Positions 30,331 to 42,373 of a stretch of 64,000 nt of DNA are shown here, piece by piece. Location: assembly GCA_036925085.1 (NCBI GenBank), contig JAUPFP010000004.1, positions 5,966,001 through 6,030,000 of the forward strand, given 5' to 3'. Both the position numbers and the translations under genes were made by a program. The DNA comes from Brachycybe producta (Eukaryota; Arthropoda; Diplopoda; Playtdesmida; Andrognathidae). The notes under the pieces are model-generated. The model did not search any database and had not been told where the DNA came from. It saw only the letters and a list, made by a program, of their open reading frames with translations. Numbering within the stretch: the first letter of the stretch is position 1; each line of letters opens with the position of its first letter.

Positions 30331-32182
30331 GTCGCATGACGTTAATAGATTTTAGCCTGTCTTTAAGGAACGTGCATAAGTTATAGTCATTTTCGTTTCG
30401 TGCAAATTGCACGACGGGTTTACTACTAAAAATTTATTTGATCAATGATAGAAATAGCTAAAACAATTTTTTTTTAAAAAAAAAATGTAGCAAGTTATGA
30501 AAAAAGTGATTGTTGAACCTTAATAAAGAGGCCAGCTTGAAATGTTCTTTGAGTATTGTCAGAGGCAAAAAAAAAATAATTTGGATCTTGCATTTTATAC
30601 TAGATTGGCATTATATTTTTTTTTGAAAAAAGAACAACTGGACCAATTGAATACTGGCTCAAATAACTACCGGCCCTTCTGGCATTTGCACGAGCTGCCC
30701 TTTATCCAGCTCTCCCCTCTGAGTATTGTGCTGAATCCACCTTTCCGAAGCTGCTTTAAAAGCGCTTAGGATCTTATAACACTTTTTTTAAATGAATCTC
30801 AGTTTTCAATATAAGAACCAAAATTACTAAGTTAATAATATGACAAATGTAAAAAAACGGGTTAAGGGTTTTATTTTATTGATATTTTTATGCATAAGAT
30901 TAGAATTTGAAACATTTCACTCATATTCTTTAACTTGTATATTTTTTTATATTTTTAATATATATTTTTTTTATCTATCTACGAGCTATGTTGGCACTAA
31001 GCAAGCAAGCATGCTGCTTGAAGCTTTAATAAAACAAGAATATTTTTAAACGACATACATATGAGCAACAACAACCAAAAAAAAAATAGGAAAAAATCAA
31101 TTTGTTTGCAAGAGAATAGACTATGATATTAAAAATGATAGCAATAAAGTTTTGCTATTAAAAATGGGAGCTTCTTATATCGGTATGGGACTATCAATGT
31201 TTGTTGGCTGTTTAGGAATTCTGCAGACATGTTCTTCGTCTTCTTCTTCTTCTCTTTCTGCAATCTCAATTAGCTTACAATGCTTCACACGTGACAATGA
31301 ATCACAACGGGAAGAGAAAAAAAAAGACAATAGAGGCTCTCATTAAAGTCATAAAGGATTGTTTTAATAAAAGGCAACATTTAAGAGAACGTGACATTAC
31401 AGGCTGATAAACATACTTTTTTAATTGTACAGGGTGATTTAAAAAAACTGATTTTCAAACGTAACATCAAGAAAATACATATAAAGGGAACACAACACTC
31501 AACAAATTCTTGTAAAGCAACATGCAATATACGACACGACACAACCGCCTGCAACAAATTTGTGTGTGTTGACAGGGGGGGGGGGCGTAGCTGGAGACCA
31601 GCAGGAAAGTATGAATTTTACAATGAGCTTGTCACATGATGTGAAGAATAAACAATGCTGATTGGCTGAAATGCTACAACCAAAATAAAACATCAAGTGT
31701 TGAAAAGTGGGAACAAAGTAGACATAGATCTATCTATTTTGTGGCACTGTAAAGGTACAAATCAATCTTTTAGACATCATTTTGACTTCATGTATTCTGC
31801 TTTTTCTGACGGATAAGAAAAGTCCCCCATATATATATATACTTAAATAAAACATTACAGCTACTCTGATTACTTCTGCATTTTGTTAACAATTTCTAAA
31901 AAAAAAAATTGGAAACTGTTCTAGAAAACGGAAAAACGGAAACTTTGAGAATTTAAAATAATCATAAAAAGTTCATGTTTAATAATAATATCTAAAACAT
32001 AAAGCATAAAAATACATTTAAAGTAATTATTCACTCTTTTCGTTTTAAAAACAATTTCAAATTTTTCACAATGTTTCTTGCGAAATGGAAGATAACCAGC
32101 AATATATTTCCATTGTTGTCTATTCATTTGCAAATTATGTAATGCTTGCTTATAGTGCTTACTATACACAATGTTATGAATA
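30331..32182. other. AT-rich DNA, no gene seen
   Basis: Homopolymer runs and a short TCTTCT tract near 31235. A small GC-rich patch with a G run lies at 31577-31590. No coding sequence recognised. Confidence 0.5.
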
Positions 32183-32190
32183 GTATAGAC

Positions 32191-32597
32191 AAGAGATGGG
32201 TCATTCGAATCCTCGAATCCCGCGAATCTTGAAAAATATTCGAGATTCGAAAACTCGAATCTTTGCGCTTTTTTTGTCTTTCAAATATTTCGAATCCGAA
32301 CCTAAAAAACTGTTAAAAACATTGGTAAAATTAGTTCTAACACCATTGACGTCCAACAGAAGATTTCACTAACAAAAAACCCGGCGATTGTTGCAAACCG
32401 GATCACCAATATCACCTTGAGCGACCCTGAGTGAAGCCACATTGTTTTTTATTATTAATAATTTAATATTTAATATCATTTCATTTATTTGTATCTTTTT
32501 TAATGAATAATATAGGATTCTTATATGACGGATTTGAGAGATTCGAGAACTTTTTAGAATTCGGATTCAAGAAAATTTAGGATTCGTCCAACCTCTA
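32191..32597 (+). mobile_element. hAT-like MITE, GATTCGA family, copy 3 (407 bp)
   Basis: Starts AAGAGATGGGTCATTCG, ends CCAACCTCTA, with a perfect 8-bp duplication GTATAGAC at 32183-32190 and 32598-32605. This is the best-preserved copy for defining the family ends (consensus TAGAGATGGG). Confidence 0.92.
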
Positions 32598-32605
32598 GTA
32601 TAGAC

Positions 32606-34826
32606 CCTAAATGTATCTAATTTGATACTTAGATTTGAATTTCAAAAATTACACTTCAAGTAGAAAGGAAGGTCTGTTACAGAGATACAACAATCCCTCC
32701 TTACAGGTCATGGTTCCCAAGATTTTTTTACCCATGGTGCAATAGCTTTATCCCCTTCCCTTGTTGGTCATTGTTATTTATTCACTTTTATTAGTTGGTG
32801 GTGCCTTACTACTACTAATAGTACCCTAAAATAGAAAACATTAGAAATAAAAATGACAAAGAAAAAAAAAATGTCAACTTTTTTTCTATTCATTCCTCTC
32901 TCAACTACACCACTGTTAATGGCCACTATTAGGTTCTGTTATCCCATTATTTTATTTTCATATCTTGAAAAAGGTCTATTTTGGATGACTGCACAGACAA
33001 GAAGAGAGAGGCAGGGGAAAAGAAACAAGAAAGGAAAAAAAAATGTTGAATATAAAATTTGCATTTATTGACCATGCAAAAAGAGAGAGTGAGAGTGAGA
33101 GAGAGAGACGGAGTCTTCTGTACAACAAAGAGAAAATGTTTTCCATATAACAATTGCTTTATGAGTATAGAGAAAACGGTTACCAGAGGGAGAATTTATT
33201 GGATTTTTTTTTCGGTCTTCATTGCACAGTCATTATTGACTTGTACCTTAATTTTAGTGCACTGTGTTTATATGTGTGCAGTAAAGGCCCTATAGGCTTA
33301 ATTAAAAATGATGATGACATGTAGAAATATATATATGTATAGAAGGGTGAGTTTGCAAGTTCAGAATGGTACATCATATATGCCTATTATAAATATACTC
33401 TAAACATTGACTAATTTGAATTGCCATTGACAGTAGGTGTAACTACATAGTACTTTTATTCCTTTCTTTTGCTTTTCATTCAGAAAAAAAAAATATTTCA
33501 AAGAGGGTGGATGGACTATTTAATAATTCATTCCTCATTTCAAGTCAGATTTATGAAGTGATCCCCCAAAAAGTAATCAAGACATTGTCTTTTCTTCGTA
33601 CACATCCATATAATTCCTACTTATAAAACTCCCTTTCCAATTACAAAAATAGACAAGGATCCCACATAGCGCTAATTTGTATTCATTGTCATATATGCTT
33701 AAAATATAATAGAAAACATTGTTCATAACAGAGCTAGGGCCTATTCTAACATTAATTAAAGTTTACATGTTAGCAACATGGCAAGGAAAAAATAAGTCTA
33801 AACGGGGGTATATATTTTTGTACAACCTGGTCCAAAAATTATATTTCATATCTACTGAAATATGAATATGTATTATAATTTTTTTTACTCCATTTCTAAC
33901 CAGTAACACAACCTATGGTTTAACCAAAAGAACTTACCTTGTTGTGTGTCATTAAGATTACCAATAATGCAATGTTGTATTTATTATTTTTTATACAAGT
34001 GTACAAATGTGACACAATCTCAATACCCTCTTTTAATACAAAAACTTGGTTGTGCCAATATCTCTTTTCTTTTAATCTAAACTCACTAACTAGGTGAGCT
34101 TCAACAACAAGAAAATATGTGGTAAGACATTGTTTTGTCACATGTTGTATGTATATATATTCCAATGTGTCAGCCTCACTAAGCTACAAAAAGGCACACG
34201 CATGTTTGTTACTCATGATTTTCTAAACATGCCATTTGCCTATAAATGCTAGCTATAGACATGACTGTTTAATTAAAATGCACACATGTGGACTCGTGAA
34301 ATCACATAATATAAGTTGAAAATACAGTTTCTGATGCCGACAAACGTTTTTTTTATGATAAGCCTTGTATAGCTATATACTATGTATATATTGTGTGCCA
34401 ATAGAACTAAACGTCAGGGGCAAGATTTGAATCTGTGAATTCAAACCCTAATTTGAATATGAATTTACAACAACAAAAATTCGGCTTAGGACAGGAGTGG
34501 AGCCTGCAAACAGCACTATTAAAACCATAATTATGAAGCCAATAAAATAATTTTCCAATGTGTAATAATGATATAAGTTTATATCAAACGTAATTTATCC
34601 GAATAATTTATGAATTACATACAATTATAGGTTTTTTTAATACAAATTATTTTGAAAGTGCATTCAATTGTCAAATAACCCTTAACAACAAATGATCAAA
34701 TATTAATTTTTTTAGACGATGCCAATAACCATGTGGAGTCCCCACACTGCAGAATGATTGTAGTTCATTTTGTTGAAATATTTCAACGTAGGGGTGCTTT
34801 GTTTGTTGGAAATATGATATTAAGAC
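32606..34826. other. AT-rich DNA, no gene seen
   Basis: GAGAGTGAGA-type purine tract at about 33080-33110; otherwise featureless. Confidence 0.5.
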
Positions 34827-34963
34827 CTTGTTTTCATTGGGGTAAAAATAGAAGACACGTGGCCCTCCGCCTATGATAGTGAATAGGCGGGGCCACGTGT
34901 GTTTCAGTTTTCACCAGTTGAAATCTTACAAAAAGTTGAAATTTTCACCCCAGTGGAAACAAG
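34827..34963. mobile_element. Foldback MITE (137 bp) with two nested inverted repeats
   Basis: Outer arms CTTGTTTTCATTGGGGTAAA and the complement with small mismatches ending CCACTGGAAACAAG-type at 34963. Inside, ACACGTGGCCCTCCGCCTAT pairs with ATAGGCGGGGCCACGTGT, with one mismatch. The whole can fold into one long hairpin. Confidence 0.75.
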
Positions 34964-35188
34964 TAGTAGGTTGAAATGGGATTTTCTTTGCGGAGATCTG
35001 GACGGAACGTTCAAATGGCGATCACTGGAGAACAGTTCATCTTTCATCCAACACCACTAACTTCTAAGTTTTGCTAGAATCTATATTGTCACCTTGGTAT
35101 ATGAAATTGACCGAGAAAGAACGTGTTTTCCTTCAAGTTTGACTTATGTTGGTTATGTTAACAGCAGTTTAAAATGTTGTATTCGATC

Positions 35189-35455
35189 CAGGGCCGTCTT
35201 AGGGCATGTCGGGGCCCTTAGGCACACAAGAATTCGGGGCCCCATTGGATAGTAAAAGAAAGTGAATGACAAGAAAAAACATTTTTCTGTTATGATTTTA
35301 TATTTATTATCTACCTACTTATATATCTACCTAAAAATAGAAAAAAATGTGAGCTCCTTTTTTTCGTGTAAGCGAAAGCTTAAGCGAAAGCGGCCCCCGT
35401 GAGGTTGGGGCCCTGGGCACGGGCCCCGTGTGCCCTTATGGTAAAGACGGCACTG
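35189..35455. mobile_element. hAT MITE (267 bp), CAGGGCCGTCTTA ends
   Basis: Left end CAGGGCCGTCTTAGGGCA and right end TAAAGACGGCACTG, with GGGGCCC-rich subterminal stretches and an AT-rich core. Perfect 8-bp duplication ATTCGATC at 35181-35188 and 35456-35463. This terminus type is widespread among animal hAT elements. Confidence 0.92.
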
Positions 35456-35687
35456 ATTCGATCATAAGGATATAATATCAAACACATATATCACCCAACT
35501 ATAAATAAAGCAATACAATCTCATTGTGCCAAAATTTATCATTAGGGCATGTGCTTAATGATTTAAGCATCAAAATACAAAATATGCTGTACGAAATTCA
35601 ACAGCAGTTGGTTGGTAATGAACAAGCATACTTTTAATAAGTTTAAATAAAAGATTTCTTGGCTTGGATTTAATAAAGTTAACAATG

Positions 35688-35893
35688 TTCTTTTTTTTTT
35701 AAAAAAAAGCCTGGATTAAAAATATTTGCAAAAGCCAAAAAAAATATTTAAAAGACGACTGAAAAATAAGAAGTTCTCTTAATGAGCTGACGTTTCAACC
35801 TTGTATTGGTCATCTTCAGAGCAACAATTTCATATAAAGATTCATATGGCTTTTGCCAATATTTTTAATCAAGGCTTTTTAAAAAGAACATAG
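35688..35893. repeat. Inverted-repeat element around an AACGTC...ATCTTCAG core
   Basis: About 48-base arms (35688-35735 and 35844-35893), containing AAGCCTGGATTAAAAATATT and the near complement. The core includes GACGTTTCAACCTTGTATTG and GTCATCTTCAGAG, a motif pair I have seen in dispersed animal repeats. No ORF. Confidence 0.65.
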
Positions 35894-36082
35894 TGTTTTT
35901 ATTGTCCAACTCTTGCTCAACATAGGTTACAACTAGAGTCTTGATATATGTTTTGATTATGAGAACGTGTGATGGACTGAGGTCTGAATTTTATGCATTT
36001 TAATGCACCAGAAACCCGTGCAGAATAGAAATTTGATGTTAGATAGCTTAATGCATGGTTTGGATATTGCTTTTAATCGACA

Positions 36083-36268
36083 TAAGGCCCGGCGCGTATT
36101 GAACCCAGCCCATGCCCACGCGTGGGGAAATCTGTAAAAATATAGATGGTGAAGGCTGCATGGGGTGGCCGTGGGCTGGGTTCAATTTGCAGCGCAGTAC
36201 TATTATCTATGTTTTACAGATTTCCCCACGCGTGGGCATGGGCTGGGTTCTATATGCGCCTGGCTTAA
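36083..36268. repeat. Foldback MITE with 60-bp GC-rich arms
   Basis: Arms TAAGGCCCGGCGCGTATTGA... (36083-36147) and the complement at 36209-36268, including the palindromic CCACGCGTGG. Pairing is near perfect over about 45 bases. The spacer repeats CCGTGGGCTGGGTTC, a third copy of the arm motif. Confidence 0.8.
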
Positions 36269-38984
36269 TCCTTATCCCATTGCAAAGAAATATACAAAAA
36301 CATAAAAATCATACCCATATTTATTACAAATAGAGTAAATATGGCAGCCCTGCTTTGAACGATTTCAAAATAAATAGGCAATGTGTTGATTTCATGTGAT
36401 GCTGCAACACTATATTATAACCTTTTTCTCATGATTGTTAGCAACTTATAGAGGGCTTGATTTTTTTGCGAGCACCTTGTAAACATAGATTGTATGGAAT
36501 TTTTCTGTATAAATTCATCTCTGTTGCATACCCCCATTTTGTGAGGCCAATTGTTTGATTTTTTTCATTCGCATTTAAGTAAAACATCCATTCACGCGCA
36601 TGATTAATGCAGGTTTTTTTTTAATTTCTTGGTGTCACTTTTAGGTTTTTTTTTAGTACTTTAGACTTACATTATAATAAGATTTGTGCTCATATTGTCT
36701 ATGAAAAATATGGCTGCGACATTTTTTCACTTTAGAAATTAACAAAAGCAGGTGGGCCACAGATAGAAATGAACAGATGTTCTAAGAAAAGTCATTCTAA
36801 AAAAAAAAAAGCATGCCAAGTCTTGAAATTGCAATTCCTGTGTCATAATACAAATTCTTGACTTTTTTTAAAAAAATACTGAGGTTGTTGCTTATTTCAG
36901 ATTGCAACTCCTCTTTATAATGAGTTCCAACAAGAAAATAGTCTATAGTAATGCAAACTTTGTTGTCATCATTTTTACTTGTGTATTTATGTGAAACTTT
37001 TTAATGGAAACTTATGTTGGAGTTTTGCCATCACAACCTCTAAACGTTAACAAAACTTGACAATTTTTTATTCAATAGGATGTATACCAACCAATTTTTT
37101 TTGTACAGCATTTATGGGGGACTATTATCCAGGTTTCTTTACATACTTTGCAGCTTCCAGTTCTCCTGTGCATGTTACTAAATAATATCAAATTCAATAA
37201 GAAAATGAAAGCTTTATGAAGATTAACTGATAATGTCTTCTTGGTTTCATTAATTAAATTTTCTAGAGTCAAAAAGATTACATTTAATTTTCTGACAGAA
37301 GCAAACGTGGTTAAATTAACTATTTAAATTTGCTAATAATGGAGTTAATTGCATTGGCAAAAAACGTGGTTAACATGGTTGTTTGTTTGCCCTTCACAGG
37401 GCTCTTTAGAACACATTATTTAAATGTATTTAAATTATCAGGTGTGTGCTAGGTATTAGAAAGAGCATTTGCTGTAAGTGCGTTTAAATGCTATTGTATC
37501 ACATAATGTTAAATTCAACTTAAAGTTAGCCAGTGCTATACATCTGTAGCTCTAGCACATTTCTCTCACCGGTTGTGAAATAGAATGAGTGCTCTTACTG
37601 GCCATGTGGCTCAATAGGACATGCACTTAATAGTGTTGTGTCAGTGCAGTTATGTTAACTGCTTTGTTGATTAAATTAAATATGGTCATTCTAATCAAAT
37701 ATTTTTCCCCCCACTCGAAATTAACTATTATTATCTAATTGCAGTTAAATTCGGTAGTGAAAATAATTAAAAAAAAAGTTAATCTATAATTAGAATACTT
37801 AAAAAGAACATGTCAAATAATGTATCTTGTCTTTATAGAAGAGGTTATGTCTCAGTCAAATTAAAGCCTTCAGTTTTTTATTTATTAATTATGATAGTTT
37901 CTCTTTAGTCATTTGGCAAATTACATTTTTTTATATTTCATGTTCATTTTTTACAATGACTGAAGTTTTTTTTAAAAAAAAAAAACTTTTGTAGGTTACG
38001 CAAAACTATGTTATACGTCGTATATACCAACCTCACCCCCCCGCCACATTGAATAATAAAAAGAAATGTAGAATACATTTTACAATAACTTTCTAGGAAT
38101 GGCTTTCTAGAGTAAACGATTTAACCACTTGTTTTTGTCATTTCTGTTTATGTTTAATGCTAATACGTTGATTCCTCGAGGGAAATTTACAAATATTCTT
38201 CTTTGTTACTTTCATTGATTTTAGAGCGGCATAAGAAGCCTACAAAGGAACAAATAAGAATGAACATTTTTATTAAAAATAAACATGGTAGGAAAATGTT
38301 AGGCCCATAATATACTTAAGACAAAGCTATAGATTATGGGGTACCTATTTATAAGTAAAAATCTTCTGCAGAAAATGTTGTTGAGGGCATAATTTTCTTG
38401 ATATTTTTCACCACATGTTGCTTTATAATGGTATATTTTCTTTAGAATATATACTGTATATGGTTGTTTGAAACTGAAGGAGGTCAACCAATTTTCCAGA
38501 TGTTTGTTTCCATAGGGGGAGGTACTAAATAGACGTCAATAAGTTGAAGGTTTGTAGAGCTGAATTTACTTTTTTAACTTTAGACAAATTAAAAAGCAAA
38601 TTCAGCTTTAAAGGTTCATGATTTTCATGATTTCTGTTAGGATACATAAATTTCATACAACTTCACAGTTATTTTTTGTTCAAATTTTCACATGATTTTA
38701 TAATCTTAATGCCCTATTATTTAAAAATAAATCTAAAGGCGATTTCTTTTAACTTTAAGTTGAAAATCAATTAAAAAAATGAAGAATATTTAGAAAAAAA
38801 AATTATTAAATAGTTTGGTAAAATTATTGAAATAATTGATTGATTGGTTATTATATTATCATATTGCCTATTTATTGCACAAGGAGCAACAAAATGCGTT
38901 TTCTAGAAAATTGCCTCGAAATACTTTCAGACCTGGCAATGGGTTCTGTAAGTTAAAAGCACAACATAAAATGGCAAAGGCCAA
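36269..38984. other. AT-rich DNA, no gene seen
   Basis: Contains a dispersed repeat at 37384-37455 that recurs inverted at 48038-48115. No coding sequence recognised. Confidence 0.5.
37384..37455 (+). repeat. Dispersed repeat, copy 1
   Basis: About 70 bases (GCCCTTCACAGGGCTCTTTA..., with TTTAAATGTATTTAAATTAT) that reappear complemented at 48038-48115 with scattered differences. Family unknown; element borders not defined. Confidence 0.65.
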
Positions 38985-39785
38985 ATTATTATGAGGCTTT
39001 ATGGCAAAATTACTTCGAGAAATCTCCGCATAGAGCACTAGCATCGTTTTTCTATTGAGCCCATAAATGTTAAAGAAAAAAATGTTAATTTTTAAAATAC
39101 ACAGTCGCGGCAATATGTTTATTTTTCATATTTAAAGTTGTCCAATATTAAGTTTTCAAAATGCAATAGGCACCTTAAATATATGCTGATCGAGTGATAG
39201 TATGACAAAAAATTGGTATGTGTGGTTCTATTTTTTTAAAAAAAGTATTTCTAACGCTTATGTTAAACTCCATCGAGTACGCCCAAATAAGAAAAAAAAA
39301 AATCCATTAAAATGTTATTAAAAATACCTAAAAATAATTTTACCTAACCAGAAAAAATCAGCACGTGCACCAATGTGTTGGCTTCACTGTGGTTTAATTG
39401 TGGTTTTTAAAATTATTTTTTAGGTATTTTACAAGCATTTTAAATGGATGTTTTTTCTTATTTGGGTGTACTCAATGGAGTTTAACATAAGAGTTAGAAA
39501 TTCGCGATATTTAAATAGTTTTTAAAAATAGAACCGCACTTACCAATTTGTTGTCATTCTATCACTCGATCAGGATATATTTAAGCTGTACATTGCACTT
39601 TGAAAACTTAATATTGGTCAACTTTAAATATGAAAAATAAACATATTGCCGCAACTGTGTGTATTTTAAAAACTAACGTTTCTTCTTTAACATCGGGTCT
39701 ATGGGCTCAATAGAAAAACGATGCTAGCGCTCTTTATGGAGATTTTTCAAAGAAATTTTGCTATGTGTAGCCTCTTTTAAGTTTT
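38985..39785. mobile_element. Large foldback element with arms of about 380 bp
   Basis: 38990-39370 is complementary to 39395-39780 over almost its full length, with around 10 percent differences by eye. Matched landmarks are AGCATCGTTTTTCTATTGAG / CTCAATAGAAAAACGATGCT and CTGATCGAGTGATAG / CTATCACTCGATCAG. The centre holds GCACCAATGTGTTGGCTTCA. A single arm plus the same centre recurs at 62330-62815, so this is a mobile family. No ORF. Confidence 0.85.
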
Positions 39786-41599
39786 TATCACAGAACACTG
39801 GGATCATTTATGAAGCTCATAAGAATTATTTGCGATTATTGTTTAACTATTCGATATTATCAAATCGATAATATCATTAATCTTATAGCAAATAAATACA
39901 AGAAAAAACATGGAATGATTTTGTTGTTCCTCATGTTGTTTGTACGCATAATTTGTTTAGGAAGTAAAAAAAAAAACCACTCCATTTTTCATCAAAAAAT
40001 ATTTTTATTTGCAACCAAAACAAATTGCCATGTCGAATTACCTTAAAAAATGGAAACTGTTCTAACAAGATTTTTATTATGACTTTTACACATTTGAACT
40101 GAAAGAATTATTTCACGCGATTCCATCATATATCTTTTCTTAATTTTGCAGAACGAAATTTGCAACCCAAACTAAACTGCATCAATTGTTATATGTGTTT
40201 TGCAAAAGCTCTATAAATAATGACCACAATGTTGTTGTTTATGAGTTAGATATCCATTTTAAGCACAAAAAAGCCTCATAAATAGTGACTTCCACTTTAA
40301 GAACTAAGTTGACACATGCACAAATACGAAAAAAAAAAAACGAACTATGTAAAAAAAATATGTCATTTGGCAAAAAAGCTGCCTGAAAGCTTCTATGAGG
40401 CAAAAAGTTCCAACTATGTTTTTTTTTTTACTTTCTTTCAATGCAAACTAGCGTTTCAGTAGAACTATTTTTAACATGTGATGTTGGTGTCAAAAGAAGC
40501 CATAACTTTCGCTGAGACATTATCGCCAAACGAAATTAGAGACTTCTTAAGATGTGTAACCTAGAAAAAAAAAATACATTTTGAGAGCTACCATATGACT
40601 CTATGGCTTTAGGCGTATATTGATGTTGAACTCTCTCTATAGGCCTATTCAAAACTGCAATATGTCAAAGTTGTAAATTTTTTTCTTTCCTACACTACCA
40701 AGCATATTAGTTCTGTAAAATGGACTTGGTTCCATTTATTGCAAGTGATGGACTCTTTATTTTTCCTTCTTCATTTTGGCATAACTGCATAGAGGTGTCT
40801 TAAAGCATGGGTCACACTGCTAAAAAAAATTGTTGTAAAGTGGTAGTGCCATGATAAGCAATATCACTTATAATGTAATTGTGTGTTGTGGAGAAATAAG
40901 TCGTTTGCCCTGTACTGTATTATTTTAATGCAGTATGTATTTTATTTGGAATGTGTAGTTTAATTAATATTTGTTATTGATTGTATTTGATTTGGTGTAA
41001 GCAACCAAGCTCTTGTAAACTTGGTTCAGTGTGCTTGCACCGATTACGAAGTTAGTGCAAGAAGGTCAGCTGACCTCCTATTTTTTGTGGTATAAGCTTG
41101 TGATATAGCATTGTGCTTTTGCAAGCTTTTCAGGACTTCTGATGCCAATTGAGTACTCCTGAGGCATTTTTAAAGCTTTTAGAGTATATTTAAATATTTT
41201 TCGACTTTTGGCCGTTTTTTGAAAAAACCAAAGACTTTTAGGCAGGCATGTGCAACTTCATTAAGAGTGTGGGCCTGATAGCAATTTGAAATATATCCAC
41301 AGGCCATACCATGTAATGAATCTAGTTTTTTAAAGTTCGCTTTATGGGTAAAATTATGTTAAGCTTTAGACAGATCAGATAGAAGAGTAATAAAAATCAC
41401 GAGTCATTTTCAGCAGAGAAGCACTGTGATTGGTTTGTTTGTTCTATTTCTTATATTGGGTAGGTTTCCCCATTTTCCTGTGGCTCAGTCCGGGCCTGAT
41501 TGCACAGTTTTTCTGTCCACATGCAATGTCTTGTCTGCAATGTCTTGAACTGTACAGTCTAAACACAGTACAATACATTGCATGTGGACCGGCCTTTAA
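39786..41599. other. AT-rich DNA, no gene seen
   Basis: Short open stretches without features. A GGGTCACACTGCT word at 40808 resembles the end of the element at 50311, but no partner terminus is visible here. Confidence 0.5.
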
Positions 41600-41825
41600 G
41601 CGTAGTTTACACAAGGGCAGTTGATAGGCATCAGTTGACTGACGCCAGTAACTAGCTTCGTGTAGACAGCACTGGCTTGATTTTTCGGGCAGGTTGCGAA
41701 TTGCCTGGCCAGGCTAGTCGATTTAACTGAGGAGTAGCTTTTGAGTGAATTGGTCAAGTCAGTGGCTTCCCCAGCACCATTTTTCTTGACTGACGCCTCA
41801 ACCGGCATCATGTGGACGGGCCACT
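41600..41825. mobile_element. MITE related to 59201-59533
   Basis: Shares GTTTACACAAGGGCAGTTGA at the left, a middle with GATTTTTCGGGCAGG, and a right end with CCGGCATCATGTGGACGGGC. The related copy at 59.2 kb lies in the opposite internal order. The minus-strand open frame here (41596-41844) is a by-product of the repeat. Confidence 0.65.
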
Positions 41826-41981
41826 GAAATTTTGCAGGCCTCATGTAAATGCTTCTTTATAGCAAGGTGTGCTTGCTCTGTAAGAAATCTCTAACAAAAA
41901 ACAGCAACAATGAAACCACAGACTTGTCCTGTGCACTGCCCATTTCCCAGACCAGCATTCCAGTCCAGAAATCTTATAACA

Positions 41982-41984
<3 letters not shown>

Positions 41985-42035
<51 letters not shown>

Positions 42036-42194
42036 ATATATGTATGTATATATATATGTATGTATATATATATATGTATGTATATATATATGTATGTATA
42101 TATATGTATATGTATGTATATATATATATGTATATATATATATATGTATATATGTATATATATATATATACACATGTATATATATACATGTATG

Positions 42195-42271
<77 letters not shown>

Positions 42272-42295
42272 ATATATATATATATATATATATGC

Positions 42296-42364
<69 letters not shown>

Positions 42365-42368
42365 TACA
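41985..42368. repeat. (TA)n / (TATG)n microsatellite
   Basis: About 385 bases of TA with TATGTATG interruptions, directly abutting the left terminus of the DNA transposon at 42374. It resumes at 44610 beyond its right end, so the transposon appears inserted into the array. Confidence 0.97.
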
Positions 42369-42373
42369 TACAT

